From Kiritimatiellia bacterium (GTDB taxonomy: Bacteria > Verrucomicrobiota > Kiritimatiellia > RFP12 > UBA1067), in NCBI GenBank assembly GCA_016284515.1, contig JAEEOY010000079.1:1-34032 (forward strand): 34,032 nt of DNA. The letters are read 5' to 3'. Below are positions 23,501 to 30,875 of the stretch, one piece after another. The notes beneath the pieces were generated by a model. The model did not search any database, was not told where the DNA came from, and saw only the letters and a program-made list of their open reading frames with translations. The first letter of the stretch is position 1, and every line of letters starts with the position of its first letter. Position numbers and translations under genes: made by a program.

Positions 23501-24114
23501 ACAAGTGGACGAACGGACCGAAGCAGGTGCGCACGTTCAAGAAGAGCCTCGTCAAGGGCGGAAAGTACGCCATCAAGATCGAGGCATACCAGGACGGCGG
23601 AGACTGGATAGCGAGCCTGAAGTGGAAGCTTCCGCTCCCCGACGTGAAGTTCGACATGAACGACATCCTCCGCCGCGTGCGCGAGGACGGCACGAAGCTC
23701 ATCCTCGTCGAAGACGCGGAAGTGTGGCTGAAGAAGCTGCACGACGCGAAGGCGTTCCCGGAGTACAAGGTGTTCCATCCGCACAAGACATGGGTCGGGC
23801 ACAACCTATTTGTCGCGGACCATCCGATCTTCGACGGACTTCCCAAGAACTGCGCGATGAACTGGGAGTACCAGAAGCTCGCGGTGTACGACGGACCGAA
23901 GCACTTCGGACTTACGATGGATGGCGAAGAGGCGCTTGCGGGCGTCGTCGGCGTTCCGCTCCGCGGCATTGCGACATCCGTCGGCGTCGTTCCGTGCGGG
24001 AAGGGCAAGATCATGTTCTCCAGCCTGGACCTCGCGCCGAATCTCGCGTCCGACGACAAGCCGGCCGTCACGCCGAAGAAGATATTCGCGAACATCCTCC
24101 GCTGGGCGAAATAG
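20581..24114 (+). CDS. secreted GH2-family glycoside hydrolase with PA14 and C-terminal domains
   Basis: A 1,177-residue secreted enzyme of glycoside hydrolase family 2 (beta-galactosidase, -glucuronidase or -mannosidase type). The signal peptide is about residues 1-19. The N-terminal jelly roll (about 100-215) contains VSVPGTVEEYFFDS, SWWGRKFTVP and AEVFVNRKLVGYE. The TIM barrel follows from about 375 (WLNGRRVFILSAISWGYWP, LGMNMLNCHRCRGNE). The acid/base Glu500 is in YNMVNEPGW, and the nucleophile is in FIWGEEGAL (Glu595 or Glu596). A PA14 domain lies at about 888-1020 (FEYTCDDGARVWFDGELV), and the C-terminal 150 residues resemble a glutamine-amidotransferase-like domain (LILVEDAEVWL, VADHPIFDGLP). 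NCHRCRGNE replaces the usual RTSHNP-type motif, so the substrate may differ from classical beta-galactosidase. Translation is probably leaderless. Confidence 0.88.
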   Translation: MKRLIVALSAIAVFGAFAGERVVQGLGGEGWSLWLDRKAEYKSDKLHLNPVDAAKIRDGRADWLAPVDAKALTVAGPTCGWDSLFVKRVSWTKAEDAWKDGSLSIDVSVPGTVEEYFFDSISGNRKGERETGDYKGVSWWGRKFTVPASAKGRRVALFFKEGIRQRAEVFVNRKLVGYELVLQSPFEVDVSDVVNFGGENELAVRITDANGNFGWGDYSWTKWGDTMFPLSHGFGGIPGGIDLVVTDPVRVADVFVRNKAKLRDIDTTVEIVNSSASPASVSVEAAIVENWAANKPVKNPKTVFTKSVGKVSVPAGATKTVDFNAVVKDAKLWEIHNSHLYDMVVTLKDAKGAIVDRYTARFGFRFMEAKGVGTDAQLWLNGRRVFILSAISWGYWPSNGMFPTPELARKHVESAVKLGMNMLNCHRCRGNESILNAADELGVMYYEEPGGFSSYRTKPNDKLDGVDQSIAHEICRQKFLRMVKNHRNHASLMIYNMVNEPGWEPDDLTKEDMALAHLIDPTRLIVYGSGFMGIGKPEPRKLNMLPYSQEQNITGFTDVHNASASPGVYVDSNYSSSTGFARNERAQTELFIWGEEGALAAPPQLELIQAAKKGKPNGWDGQQYDLWYEGYKSYLEKKGLTAAFPSVTDLITSMGNIQYYEHGRLLENARIADGCEAYIFNGYESMKDDNISGCVDCYRNLKGDPKLVNQYMKPLVMSVKACDKLGAVGDVNTLDLWVVNEYAIPAGSYGVKARVKTPTGKVRELHKGSVKVSGGAKFSDLAAEKIGVALDDGPGYYKIAAELLDAQGKVLAVGHDEMLAIDVKGAKIASKCAIVGGGEEYVKFAESIGADLKRYDPSMGRLDGILLAPTDLGQQFRPVPSFNFRAKDGVTPGLNLDHFLGKKFETPVGERISTAAIDFDLKSKLMPGYDIVGLGNYSVRWEGFIVCDHTGEIEFEYTCDDGARVWFDGELVVDKWTNGPKQVRTFKKSLVKGGKYAIKIEAYQDGGDWIASLKWKLPLPDVKFDMNDILRRVREDGTKLILVEDAEVWLKKLHDAKAFPEYKVFHPHKTWVGHNLFVADHPIFDGLPKNCAMNWEYQKLAVYDGPKHFGLTMDGEEALAGVVGVPLRGIATSVGVVPCGKGKIMFSSLDLAPNLASDDKPAVTPKKIFANILRWAK

Positions 24115-24120
24115 GGAAAT

Positions 24121-24149
24121 GCGCCGACGGACGTGTTCCTGCTCGGCGC
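24121..24149 (+). terminator. hairpin after the GH2 gene
   Basis: Perfect inverted repeat GCGCCGA (24121-24127) and TCGGCGC (24143-24149), six bases after the stop codon, with TGTTTTTCC twelve bases further on. It may terminate or protect the GH2 transcript; the T-tract is too far from the stem for a strong intrinsic terminator. Confidence 0.35.
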
Positions 24150-24188
24150 CACTTGCAATCTGTTTTTCCGCATCGGAATCACCTGATT

Positions 24189-24197
24189 TGATATAAT
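24189..24197 (+). promoter_or_regulatory. extended -10 (TGA-TATAAT), leaderless start
   Basis: TTTGATATAATC ends six bases before the ATG at 24204. At a usual -10 to start distance, transcription begins at or beside the A of the ATG. CTAACT between them has no ribosome site. Confidence 0.65.
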
Positions 24198-24203
24198 CTA
24201 ACT

Positions 24204-26387
24204 ATGAAGACATCATACTCGTTCTGTGCGGCCTCTTTCGCAACGCTGTTTGCGCTTTCCGCATTCTGTGGTTCGCGTCACGCCGGAAATCCTGTATATC
24301 CGTCCTATGACGGACGCGTCATGGCCGGATATCAGGGATGGTTCCACAACCGCTCCGGCGGCGTGATGTATCCGAACGAGGAGTCTGTGCGCATCGACAT
24401 GTGGCCGGACGTTTCGGAATACGAGAAGACGTATCCGACGGGGCTCAAGCTCTCCAACGGAGAGGGCGCGCGCTTCTTCTGCTCGGATGACGAATCTACG
24501 GTCGAGACGCATTTCCGCTGGATGGAGGAGTACGGACTCGACGGCGTCTTCCTCCAGCGCTTCTTCGGCAACGCCACGAAGAAGACGAAGGAGGCGCGCG
24601 AGGAGTCCGTTACGGTGATCCGCCATTCTCTCAAGGCCGCCCAGCGCCATTCCCGCGCGATTTCGATCATGTACGACCTCTCGGGGCTCAAGCCAGGGCG
24701 CGACGACTGCATGAAGCTCGTCGACGACTGGAAGTTCCTCGTCGACGAAGTGAAGGTTACGAACTACGGCGGGCGCAACATGTACCTCCACCACCGCGAG
24801 AAGCCGCTCGTCGTCATCTGGGGCGTTGGCTTTCCGGACCGTCCGTACTCGATACGCGACATCAAGCTCGCCGAGTTCATGGATTTCCTAAGGAACGACC
24901 CGGAGTACGGCGGGTGCAGCGTTATGCTTGGGGTGCCGACGCGCTGGCGCGCGCTCGACCACGACTGCGTGAAGGATGACTATCTTCACGAGCTGATCAG
25001 GAAGGCCGACCTCGTGATGCCGTGGATGGTCGGTCGCTTCAACTCGCGCTCCCCAGACGTCATGTCGCGCTACCGTGGTATCGTCGAGAAGGATGTCGAG
25101 TGGTGCAGGGCCGCGGGCGTCGACTATGTCCCGCTCGTATACCCCGGCTTCAGCTGGTACAACCTTAGCCGCAAGGAGAAGGGCCTCACGCCGTCTCCGG
25201 TTGAGGTGATCCCGCGCCAGGGCGGAAAGTTCTACTGGGGCCTCATAGAGAACGCCGTCGCTGCGGGCGCGAAGTCGCTTTACGTCGCGATGTTCGACGA
25301 GGTAAACGAGGGAACGGCGATCTTCAAGGTCACGGACGAGCCGCCAGTCGGGGAGACTGTGAAGTTCGCGAAGATGGACGGACAGCCCTCCGACCACTAC
25401 CTGTTCCTGACCGGCGAGGCGGGGAGGCTTCTCCGCGGCGAGCGCAAGCCGCTGCCTGCAGGCGAGATCCCGGTCCGCACGTTCAGGTACGAAGGCAATC
25501 CGTTCGCAACCCATTTCTACTACGCCGACCCGTCGGCGCACGTGTGGAACGGACGCCTCTACGTCTATCCGTCGCACGACATCGATCCGCCGCGCGGATG
25601 CGACCTGATGGACCGCTACCACATTCTTTCGACCGACGACATGTCCAACTGGATTGACCACGGCGAGTTCATGCGCGCGAGCGACGTCGAGTGGGGGCGT
25701 CCCGAAGGCGGATTCATGTGGGCGCCAGACTGCGCGTACAGGGACGGCAAGTACTACTTCTACTTCCCGCATCCGTCGGAATCTCGCTGGAACGACAGCT
25801 GGCTCATCGGCGTAGCCGTTAGCGACCGTCCGGACGGAGGGTTCAAGAACGTCGGGACGATTCCCGGGCTCGGCGGATTCGCGATGATCGATCCGTGCGT
25901 GTTCACGGACAACGACGGCAAGAGCTACATCTACGCCGGCGGCGGCGCGAAGATGGTCGGCGCGAAACTGAAGGACAACATGGTCGAGCTCGACGGAGAG
26001 GCGAAGCCGATGGTCGGAATGGAGGACTTCCACGAAGGGCCGTGGGTGTTCCGCCGCGGCGACTGGTACTACCTCATGTATCCCGACAACCACGAGGAGC
26101 CGGGCGTAGGCGGACAGAACCGCCAGCACTACTGCATGTCGAAGAATCCGCTGGGACCCTGGGAGCATAAGGGCGTGATTCTCGAGTCCACCGGATGCGA
26201 CACGAGCCACGGCTCGATAGTCGAGTTCAAGGGGCAGTGGTACATCTTCTACCACAACCGTGTCCTTTCCGGCCGCGGCAACCTCAGGACGCTGTGCTAT
26301 GACAGGCTCTACTTCAATGACGACGGAACAATCCGCCCCGTAAAGCAGACCCGCCGCGAGCGCCAGCCGTTCTGGAAGGGCAAATAG
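24204..26387 (+). CDS. secreted GH71/99-like - GH43 fusion glycoside hydrolase
   Basis: A 727-residue secreted fusion. Following a signal peptide (about 1-24), residues 33-410 match the GH71/99-like family of bacterial xylosidase/arabinosidase-type proteins (VMAGYQGWF, VRIDMWPDVSEYEKTYPTG, HFRWMEEYGLDGVFLQRF, VPLVYPGFSWYN, SLYVAMFDEVNEGTA). Residues 428-720 form a five-bladed GH43 domain with the general-base Asp442 (YYADPSAHVW), the pKa-modulating Asp563 (MIDPCVFTDNDGKSY) and the general-acid Glu611 (FHEGPWVFRRGDWYYLMY). GH43 enzymes mostly cleave arabinose or xylose side chains. Having both activities in one polypeptide suggests sequential attack on one branched polymer. The gene follows the GH2 gene by 89 bases but has its own leaderless-type promoter. 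Confidence 0.88.
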   Translation: MKTSYSFCAASFATLFALSAFCGSRHAGNPVYPSYDGRVMAGYQGWFHNRSGGVMYPNEESVRIDMWPDVSEYEKTYPTGLKLSNGEGARFFCSDDESTVETHFRWMEEYGLDGVFLQRFFGNATKKTKEAREESVTVIRHSLKAAQRHSRAISIMYDLSGLKPGRDDCMKLVDDWKFLVDEVKVTNYGGRNMYLHHREKPLVVIWGVGFPDRPYSIRDIKLAEFMDFLRNDPEYGGCSVMLGVPTRWRALDHDCVKDDYLHELIRKADLVMPWMVGRFNSRSPDVMSRYRGIVEKDVEWCRAAGVDYVPLVYPGFSWYNLSRKEKGLTPSPVEVIPRQGGKFYWGLIENAVAAGAKSLYVAMFDEVNEGTAIFKVTDEPPVGETVKFAKMDGQPSDHYLFLTGEAGRLLRGERKPLPAGEIPVRTFRYEGNPFATHFYYADPSAHVWNGRLYVYPSHDIDPPRGCDLMDRYHILSTDDMSNWIDHGEFMRASDVEWGRPEGGFMWAPDCAYRDGKYYFYFPHPSESRWNDSWLIGVAVSDRPDGGFKNVGTIPGLGGFAMIDPCVFTDNDGKSYIYAGGGAKMVGAKLKDNMVELDGEAKPMVGMEDFHEGPWVFRRGDWYYLMYPDNHEEPGVGGQNRQHYCMSKNPLGPWEHKGVILESTGCDTSHGSIVEFKGQWYIFYHNRVLSGRGNLRTLCYDRLYFNDDGTIRPVKQTRRERQPFWKGK

Positions 26388-26427
26388 CGCCGCGGGAGCA
26401 GCCTCTGCCGCCGCCATACAGCCCCCA

Positions 26428-26461
26428 TCCCCCGAAATGAACAGTGAATCACCACGGGGGA
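26428..26461. promoter_or_regulatory. inverted repeat over the -35 region of the activase promoter
   Basis: TCCCCCG (26428-26434) and CGGGGGA (26455-26461), seven-base arms with a 20-base loop. The right arm covers the place where a -35 would sit for the -10 at 26475. It could be an operator for this operon or a weak terminator of the GH71/99-GH43 gene; no T-tract follows. Confidence 0.4.
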
Positions 26462-26471
26462 CGGGAAAATA

Positions 26472-26480
26472 TGGTATAAT
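26472..26480 (+). promoter_or_regulatory. extended -10 (TGG-TATAAT)
   Basis: AATATGGTATAATATAG lies 70 bases before the ATG of the activase-dehydratase gene. The leader contains GAGGAA and AAGG, so this gene has a conventional 5' untranslated region. Confidence 0.65.
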
Positions 26481-26550
26481 ATAGAAAATTTTGTCTAAGT
26501 TGTGCAAAATGTGAAGAAGACGAAGGCGAAATAGAGGAAATAAGGCAACA

Positions 26551-28680
26551 ATGGCAGATTCGAAGAAACGCTATCTCGGAATCGACATCGGTTCGACGAC
26601 TTTCAAGGCCGTCCTGCTCACGGAGGACGGGAAGGTCGAGCGCACTGTCTACAAGCGCACGCAGCCCGTCGAGGCCGGGAAGGTCGCCTGCACCGGGCAC
26701 TGCTCCGGATGCGGCGCATGCGGCGGTGGCGCGTCGAAGCGTCTTGCGCTCGAGTTCCTCAAGGTCGCCGGCATCACGTCTTTCAAGGACATCGCGGCGA
26801 TAGTCGTCACCGGCAGTCAGATCGTCGAGGACACGCGCAAGTTCATTCCGTTCGACTTCCAGGTGAGCGAGGTCACCGCTCACGTCGCGGGGGCGAAGTT
26901 CCTGCATCCAGATGTGGACGCGATCATCGACTGCGGCGGTCAGGACTCGAAGTGCATGGTGTACAATCCGACGATGAAGCTCTGGACGTCCATGATGTCC
27001 GGCGTGTGCGCCGCCGGAACGGGCAGCTTCCTCGACTCGGTCGCCGCGAAGCTCGGCGTCAAAATCGAGGACGTGGCGGAGAAGGTGAACTACGACTCCG
27101 ACACCGAGTTCAGCTCCGTGTGCGCGGTGCTTTCCGCGACGTCGATCAACAAGTTCAAGAACCGTGTGCCGATCGGAGACCTCCTCGCCGGCGCGTGCAA
27201 GGCGCAGGCGCGCACGATCCTCAACTCCGTCGGGCAGCTTCTCCTAAACGCTCCCGGGCGCAAGATACTCTTCCAGGGCGGCGTCGCGTTCAACAGCGCG
27301 GTTGCGTTCTTCCTCAAGAAGCTCACCGGCAGCGAAATCGTCATCCCGCAGTACCACGAGGTGATGGGCGCGCTTGGCGCGGCAGTGATCGCGCGGCAGC
27401 TTCACGACCTCAGGGACGCCGGGAAGCTCGACCTCGCGAAGGTGGAGTACGAACCGACGCGCGGTAAGTCCGTTACGCTCCGCATCAAGGCGACGCGCCG
27501 CGACTTCTTCTCGTCCGACAAGTCCAAGCCGCTCGTCTGGCGCAACCTCTTCTTCCCGACCGAGATACTCAACGCGATGGGGTGCCGCATCCGCACCCTC
27601 GAGACCTATGCCGCGCTCTTCGGCAGGAAGGCGGACAAAGTCAAGGAGGCGCTTGGAAGGGCCGCGCAGAAGGGCTTCGACGGACAGACCTGCTCGTTCC
27701 TGCGGATGCTCGAGGGAATGGAGCTCGAGAAGCCGGACTACATCGTCTCCACGATGCAGCCGTGCCAGCAGGCCGAGCGCGTCTTCGCCGACCTCGCGCG
27801 CGAATACGGGATCTCCGACCGCATCTACTCCCTCCAGACCCCGATCAACGCGCAGAGCCGCGCGGCGATCGAGACGATCGCTGACGGACTCGCCGAGTCT
27901 GTCTCGCTCATGGAGAAGACCTTCGGATGCAAGCTCGATCAGGGAAGGCTCGAAGAGGCGTGCGTGCTCTCCAACGAGGCCGCTGAGATTGCGCGCCAGT
28001 GCGCGCACCTGCGCTTCACATCTCCGCCTCTCGTGAGGGGCAGCGAGGCGATATACAACGCCGTGGTGTTCTCCCAGCTGTGGGGAACGCAGGATCTCGT
28101 CGACATCCAGAAGGCTTACTTCGACGAGCTCGTCCAGAAGAAGCTCTGGGCCGAGCAGCGCTACTCCATCGACGACACGCATCGCCTCCTGTGGCTGCAC
28201 CTCCCGCCGTTCTACGACTCAAAGCACCTCACGTTCATCGAGACGACGTGCAACGCGCCGATCGTGTTCGAGGAGACGAACTTCGTCGGATGGGATCCGC
28301 TCGACCCGAAGGACCCCTACCGCTCGCTCGCGCGCAAGCTCCTGCAGTCCGGCTTCCTCGACCCCGCCCAGCGCGTTGAGTACGTGAAGAGGGCGATCCC
28401 GGCAGGAAAGTTCAATGGCGTCATCCTCTACACGCACGGGTTCGGACGCTGCTCGCTCGCCGACCGAGCCTTCTCGAAGCTCCTCAGGGAGACGCTCGAC
28501 TCCATCGGGTGTCCGCTCCTCACGCTCGAAGGCGACTGCATGGACGCGTCGATCGATCCGTGCTCTACGGTCACGAAGATATCCTCGTTCGTAGAGGCGC
28601 TCAACCTCAACCGCTACGGAAACATCTTCGGCAAGGTTGTCGAGGATTCCGTCGGCAAGGTCGTCGAGGCCAAGAAGTGA
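26551..28680 (+). CDS. fused 2-hydroxyacyl-CoA dehydratase-type activase and [Fe-S] component
   Basis: A 709-residue cytoplasmic protein. Residues about 7-290 are a BadF/BcrA/HgdC-type ATPase activase (YLGIDIGSTTFKAVLL, VVTGSQ, IIDCGGQDSKC, ILFQGGVAFNSAV) with the cluster-bridging cysteines Cys153 (VCAAGTGSFLD) and Cys191 (SVCAVLSATSI). The rest (about 320-700) is the HgdB/BcrB-like component with Cys345, Cys381, Cys405 (MQPCQQAE), Cys634, Cys654 and Cys663, probably holding one or two iron-sulfur clusters. The activase hydrolyses ATP to drive low-potential electrons into its partner; here both are one chain. An extra CX3CX2CX2C motif (Cys47, 51, 54, 57) sits in the activase domain. It may be a dehydratase, a reductase or a double-cubane-type protein; the substrate is unknown. 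A P-loop ATPase gene follows ten bases later. Confidence 0.85.
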   Translation: MADSKKRYLGIDIGSTTFKAVLLTEDGKVERTVYKRTQPVEAGKVACTGHCSGCGACGGGASKRLALEFLKVAGITSFKDIAAIVVTGSQIVEDTRKFIPFDFQVSEVTAHVAGAKFLHPDVDAIIDCGGQDSKCMVYNPTMKLWTSMMSGVCAAGTGSFLDSVAAKLGVKIEDVAEKVNYDSDTEFSSVCAVLSATSINKFKNRVPIGDLLAGACKAQARTILNSVGQLLLNAPGRKILFQGGVAFNSAVAFFLKKLTGSEIVIPQYHEVMGALGAAVIARQLHDLRDAGKLDLAKVEYEPTRGKSVTLRIKATRRDFFSSDKSKPLVWRNLFFPTEILNAMGCRIRTLETYAALFGRKADKVKEALGRAAQKGFDGQTCSFLRMLEGMELEKPDYIVSTMQPCQQAERVFADLAREYGISDRIYSLQTPINAQSRAAIETIADGLAESVSLMEKTFGCKLDQGRLEEACVLSNEAAEIARQCAHLRFTSPPLVRGSEAIYNAVVFSQLWGTQDLVDIQKAYFDELVQKKLWAEQRYSIDDTHRLLWLHLPPFYDSKHLTFIETTCNAPIVFEETNFVGWDPLDPKDPYRSLARKLLQSGFLDPAQRVEYVKRAIPAGKFNGVILYTHGFGRCSLADRAFSKLLRETLDSIGCPLLTLEGDCMDASIDPCSTVTKISSFVEALNLNRYGNIFGKVVEDSVGKVVEAKK

Positions 28681-28690
28681 GGTCAGCCGC

Positions 28691-29362
28691 ATGGACCGGC
28701 GCATAACACTTTTCGCGGGCCACTACGGAAGCGGCAAGACCAACATCGCGCTCAACTACGCGCGGCATATCCGCCGCGCATATCCGCGCGTCGCGGTCGC
28801 GGACCTCGACATAGTGAACCCCTACTTCCGCACCAAGGACTCCGCGGCGGAGCTCGCTGCTGACGGAATCGAACTCGTCGTGAGCGACTTCGCGAACTCC
28901 AACGTCGACTTCCCGGCGATGCCGAAGGAGACCTACGCGCTCATGGCCGACCGCGCGACGCGCGTCGTAGTGGACGTCGGAGGAGACGACAGGGGCGCAC
29001 TTGCGCTCGGACGCTACGTGGACGACATCCGCGCCGAAGGCGACTACGAGATGCTCGCCGTCATCAACGCGTCGCGTCCGCTCACCACGACGCCGCAGGA
29101 CACCGTCGAGGTGCTGCGCGAGATCGAGGCGGCTTGTGCGCTTCCGTTCACGGGGATCGTCAACAACACCAACCTCGGACAGAAGACGACGGCTGAGACG
29201 GTTCTCGCGTCCGTTCCCTACGCGGACGAGGTGTCGCGGCTCATGGGTATCCCAGTGCGCTTCACATGCTGCGCCGCCGCGCTCGAGCCCGAACTCCGCG
29301 GCAAATGCGCCGCGCTCTTCCCCCTCGTCATCCAGAAGCTCTACTACCAGCTCGACGCGTAG
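28691..29362 (+). CDS. MinD/CobQ-like P-loop ATPase
   Basis: A 223-residue nucleotide-binding protein of the CobQ/CobB/MinD/ParA group. The P-loop is FAGHYGSGKTNIALNYA (residues about 8-24), the switch-like segment is VADLDIVNPYFRTKD and the Walker B-like strand is RVVVDVGGDDRGA. VINASRPLTTTPQDTVEVL and GIVNNTNLGQKTT resemble a clostridial family that lies beside iron-sulfur oxidoreductase genes; that association is from memory and unconfirmed. It is ten bases downstream of the activase-dehydratase gene and may help assemble or regulate it (inference). ATG 28691 is chosen because the upstream in-frame start would overlap the previous gene by more than 40 bases. The 18-base palindrome at 29297-29314 encodes RGKCAA in its C-terminal region. 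Confidence 0.8.
   Translation: MDRRITLFAGHYGSGKTNIALNYARHIRRAYPRVAVADLDIVNPYFRTKDSAAELAADGIELVVSDFANSNVDFPAMPKETYALMADRATRVVVDVGGDDRGALALGRYVDDIRAEGDYEMLAVINASRPLTTTPQDTVEVLREIEAACALPFTGIVNNTNLGQKTTAETVLASVPYADEVSRLMGIPVRFTCCAAALEPELRGKCAALFPLVIQKLYYQLDA
29297..29314. repeat. CGCGGC-RNATGY-GCCGCG palindrome inside the P-loop ATPase gene
   Basis: Centre AAATGC, identical on the opposite strand to the copy in the M20 gene. In frame it reads RGKCAA. Confidence 0.75.
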
Positions 29363-29397
29363 TTTTTTATCTCCCCGGCTTTACTTTCCACAGCTAC

Positions 29398-29426
29398 TTG
29401 CATACCCTACGGGGGTATGGTATAAT
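29398..29426 (+). promoter_or_regulatory. csoR promoter (TTGCAT-17-TATAAT)
   Basis: TTGCAT (29398-29403), a 17-base spacer and TATAAT (29421-29426) preceded by TGG. This is the only promoter in the window with both a plausible -35 and the extended -10. The CsoR operator fills the spacer. Confidence 0.7.
29401..29419. promoter_or_regulatory. CsoR-type operator
   Basis: CATACCCTACGGGGGTATG, a dyad with arms CATACCC and GGGTATG. This has the TACCC-N-GGGTA form typical of CsoR/RcnR-family operators. It lies between -35 and -10, where repressor binding would block polymerase, and precedes a CsoR gene, so autoregulation is likely. Confidence 0.75.
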
Positions 29427-29457
29427 ATGCATTCGAAAGGTCAAGGAAGGACTAAAG

Positions 29458-29736
29458 ATGAGAAAGTGCATCGAAGACGTGACGGCGCTTCAGCTGAGGC
29501 TGAAGAAGATCGTCGGGCAGCTGACAGGTGTCCAGAAGATGCTTGCGGAGGATGTCCCGTGCGAGGACATCCTCACGCAGCTAAACGCGGCGAACGGGGC
29601 GCTGCACCGTCTGTCGTTCATAATACTCGACGGACATCTCCGCCATTGCGTGCGCGAGGGAATAGAAAAGGGCAATGCGGACGAGACGATCGAGTCGTTT
29701 GCGGAGGCGCTTGAGAGCTTTTCGAAGATGGCATAG
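29458..29736 (+). CDS. csoR: CsoR-family copper-sensing repressor
   Basis: A 92-residue all-helical DUF156 repressor. Members form tetramers and leave DNA when metal binds. The residues Cys35, His60 and Cys64 (VPCEDI, DGHLRHCV) match the C-H-C Cu(I) triad of CsoR; in the related persulfide sensor CstR the histidine position differs, which argues for copper sensing. RLKKIVGQLTGVQKML is the usual first-helix signature. The start is supported by AAGGAAGG seven bases upstream. The operator overlaps its promoter, and the efflux permease gene follows 12 bases later. Confidence 0.88.
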   Translation: MRKCIEDVTALQLRLKKIVGQLTGVQKMLAEDVPCEDILTQLNAANGALHRLSFIILDGHLRHCVREGIEKGNADETIESFAEALESFSKMA

Positions 29737-29748
29737 AGGGGGCGGGAA

Positions 29749-30783
29749 ATGAAAGACATATTGCTTGCGTTCGTCCATGTGTTCGCCATGATGGCACCGT
29801 GGCTCGTCTTTGGCTTTCTGATGGCGGGAATCATCGCCGTGTGGATCCCGCGCAGCTGGGTGAACCGCATGATGGGCGGCAGCTCAGGCTTCCGTGGAAT
29901 TCTCCGCGCCGTGGCGATCGGCGTGCCGCTTCCGATCTGCTCGTGCGGCGTGCTGCCGATCGCGGCCGGACTCCGCAAGCACGGCGCTGGGAAAGGTCCG
30001 ACCGCCGCGCTCCTCATCTCCACGCCGCAGACGGGCATCGATTCCATTCTCGCGACATACGCTCTGCTCGGTCCCGTCTTCGCCGTGGCGCGTCCGATCG
30101 CCGCCGCGATTACTGGCGTCGTCGGTGGTGCGGTCGTCTCGGCAGTCGGCGGAGAGGACGCGTCGTCCGTCGCCGTAGAGGAATCGGCTGCGGGCTCTCG
30201 AGGGATCAAGGCGATCTTCTGGCAGGCATACAGGCGGCTTCTCGGGTCCGTAGCGAAGCCGCTTGCGGTCGGACTCGCCGTATCCGCGCTTGTCACTGTG
30301 CTTGTCCCGGACAACTTCTTCGCGGATGCGTTTCATGGCAGCGACTGGATCGCGATGCCCGTTATGGCGCTCGTTGGCTTCCCGATGTACGTCTGCTCGA
30401 CGGCGTCGATTCCGATTGCCGCGTCACTCGTCGCGAAGGGCGTCTCGCCCGGCGCGGCATTCGTCTTCCTGATGGTAGGCCCTGCGATGAACGCAATGTC
30501 GCTCACGACCGTCGCCGCGCTTGTCGGACGCAAGGCCGCCGCCGCGTACGTTGCGGTGATCATTGCCGGCGCGATCCTCTGCGGCATTGCGATCAATCTT
30601 ATCCCGGATGCGCTCCCCGCGACTTCCGCGATCGCCGCCGCGGGCCATTCGCTTTCCGCAGTCCACTGGGCGTCTGCCGCGTTCCTCGCCGCGATGATCG
30701 CCTACAACCTTGTCCGCCCTGTGGGGATGGGGCACCACAAGTGCTCTTCAAAGCAGGAACCGGAGCCGAAAGAGGGACGGTAA
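29749..30783 (+). CDS. SO_0444/DUF318-family Cu/Zn efflux permease
   Basis: A 344-residue inner-membrane permease of the DUF318 (SO_0444) family, related to organoarsenical permease ArsP. It has about eight hydrophobic segments. The family signature PLPICSCGVLPIAAGLRKHG (residues about 59-78) carries the Cys-Ser-Cys pair expected to handle soft metals, and LLISTPQTGIDSI follows. A second half-repeat has VGFPMYVCSTASIPIAASLV, then VGPAMNAMSLTT. Two-fold internal pseudo-symmetry fits the family. Its position behind csoR indicates copper or other soft-metal export. The C-terminus ends MGHHKCSSKQ, a short His/Cys-containing tail. Confidence 0.88.
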   Translation: MKDILLAFVHVFAMMAPWLVFGFLMAGIIAVWIPRSWVNRMMGGSSGFRGILRAVAIGVPLPICSCGVLPIAAGLRKHGAGKGPTAALLISTPQTGIDSILATYALLGPVFAVARPIAAAITGVVGGAVVSAVGGEDASSVAVEESAAGSRGIKAIFWQAYRRLLGSVAKPLAVGLAVSALVTVLVPDNFFADAFHGSDWIAMPVMALVGFPMYVCSTASIPIAASLVAKGVSPGAAFVFLMVGPAMNAMSLTTVAALVGRKAAAAYVAVIIAGAILCGIAINLIPDALPATSAIAAAGHSLSAVHWASAAFLAAMIAYNLVRPVGMGHHKCSSKQEPEPKEGR

Positions 30784-30875
30784 GCCGTGCGTCTGCGGCA
30801 ACTATGCAGAACTGCTTGCTTTTACTAAAAAGGATGTTGCAAATTTACGAAATGGATGCTCGCTCTTTAAAATTC

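Noticed and set aside
30836-30850. Copy of the 29-base element upstream of the GH31-GH2 gene
   Set aside because: Only GCAAATTTACGA matches, the T-run and right arm are missing, and the offset to the -10 is 39 instead of 55 from the same base.
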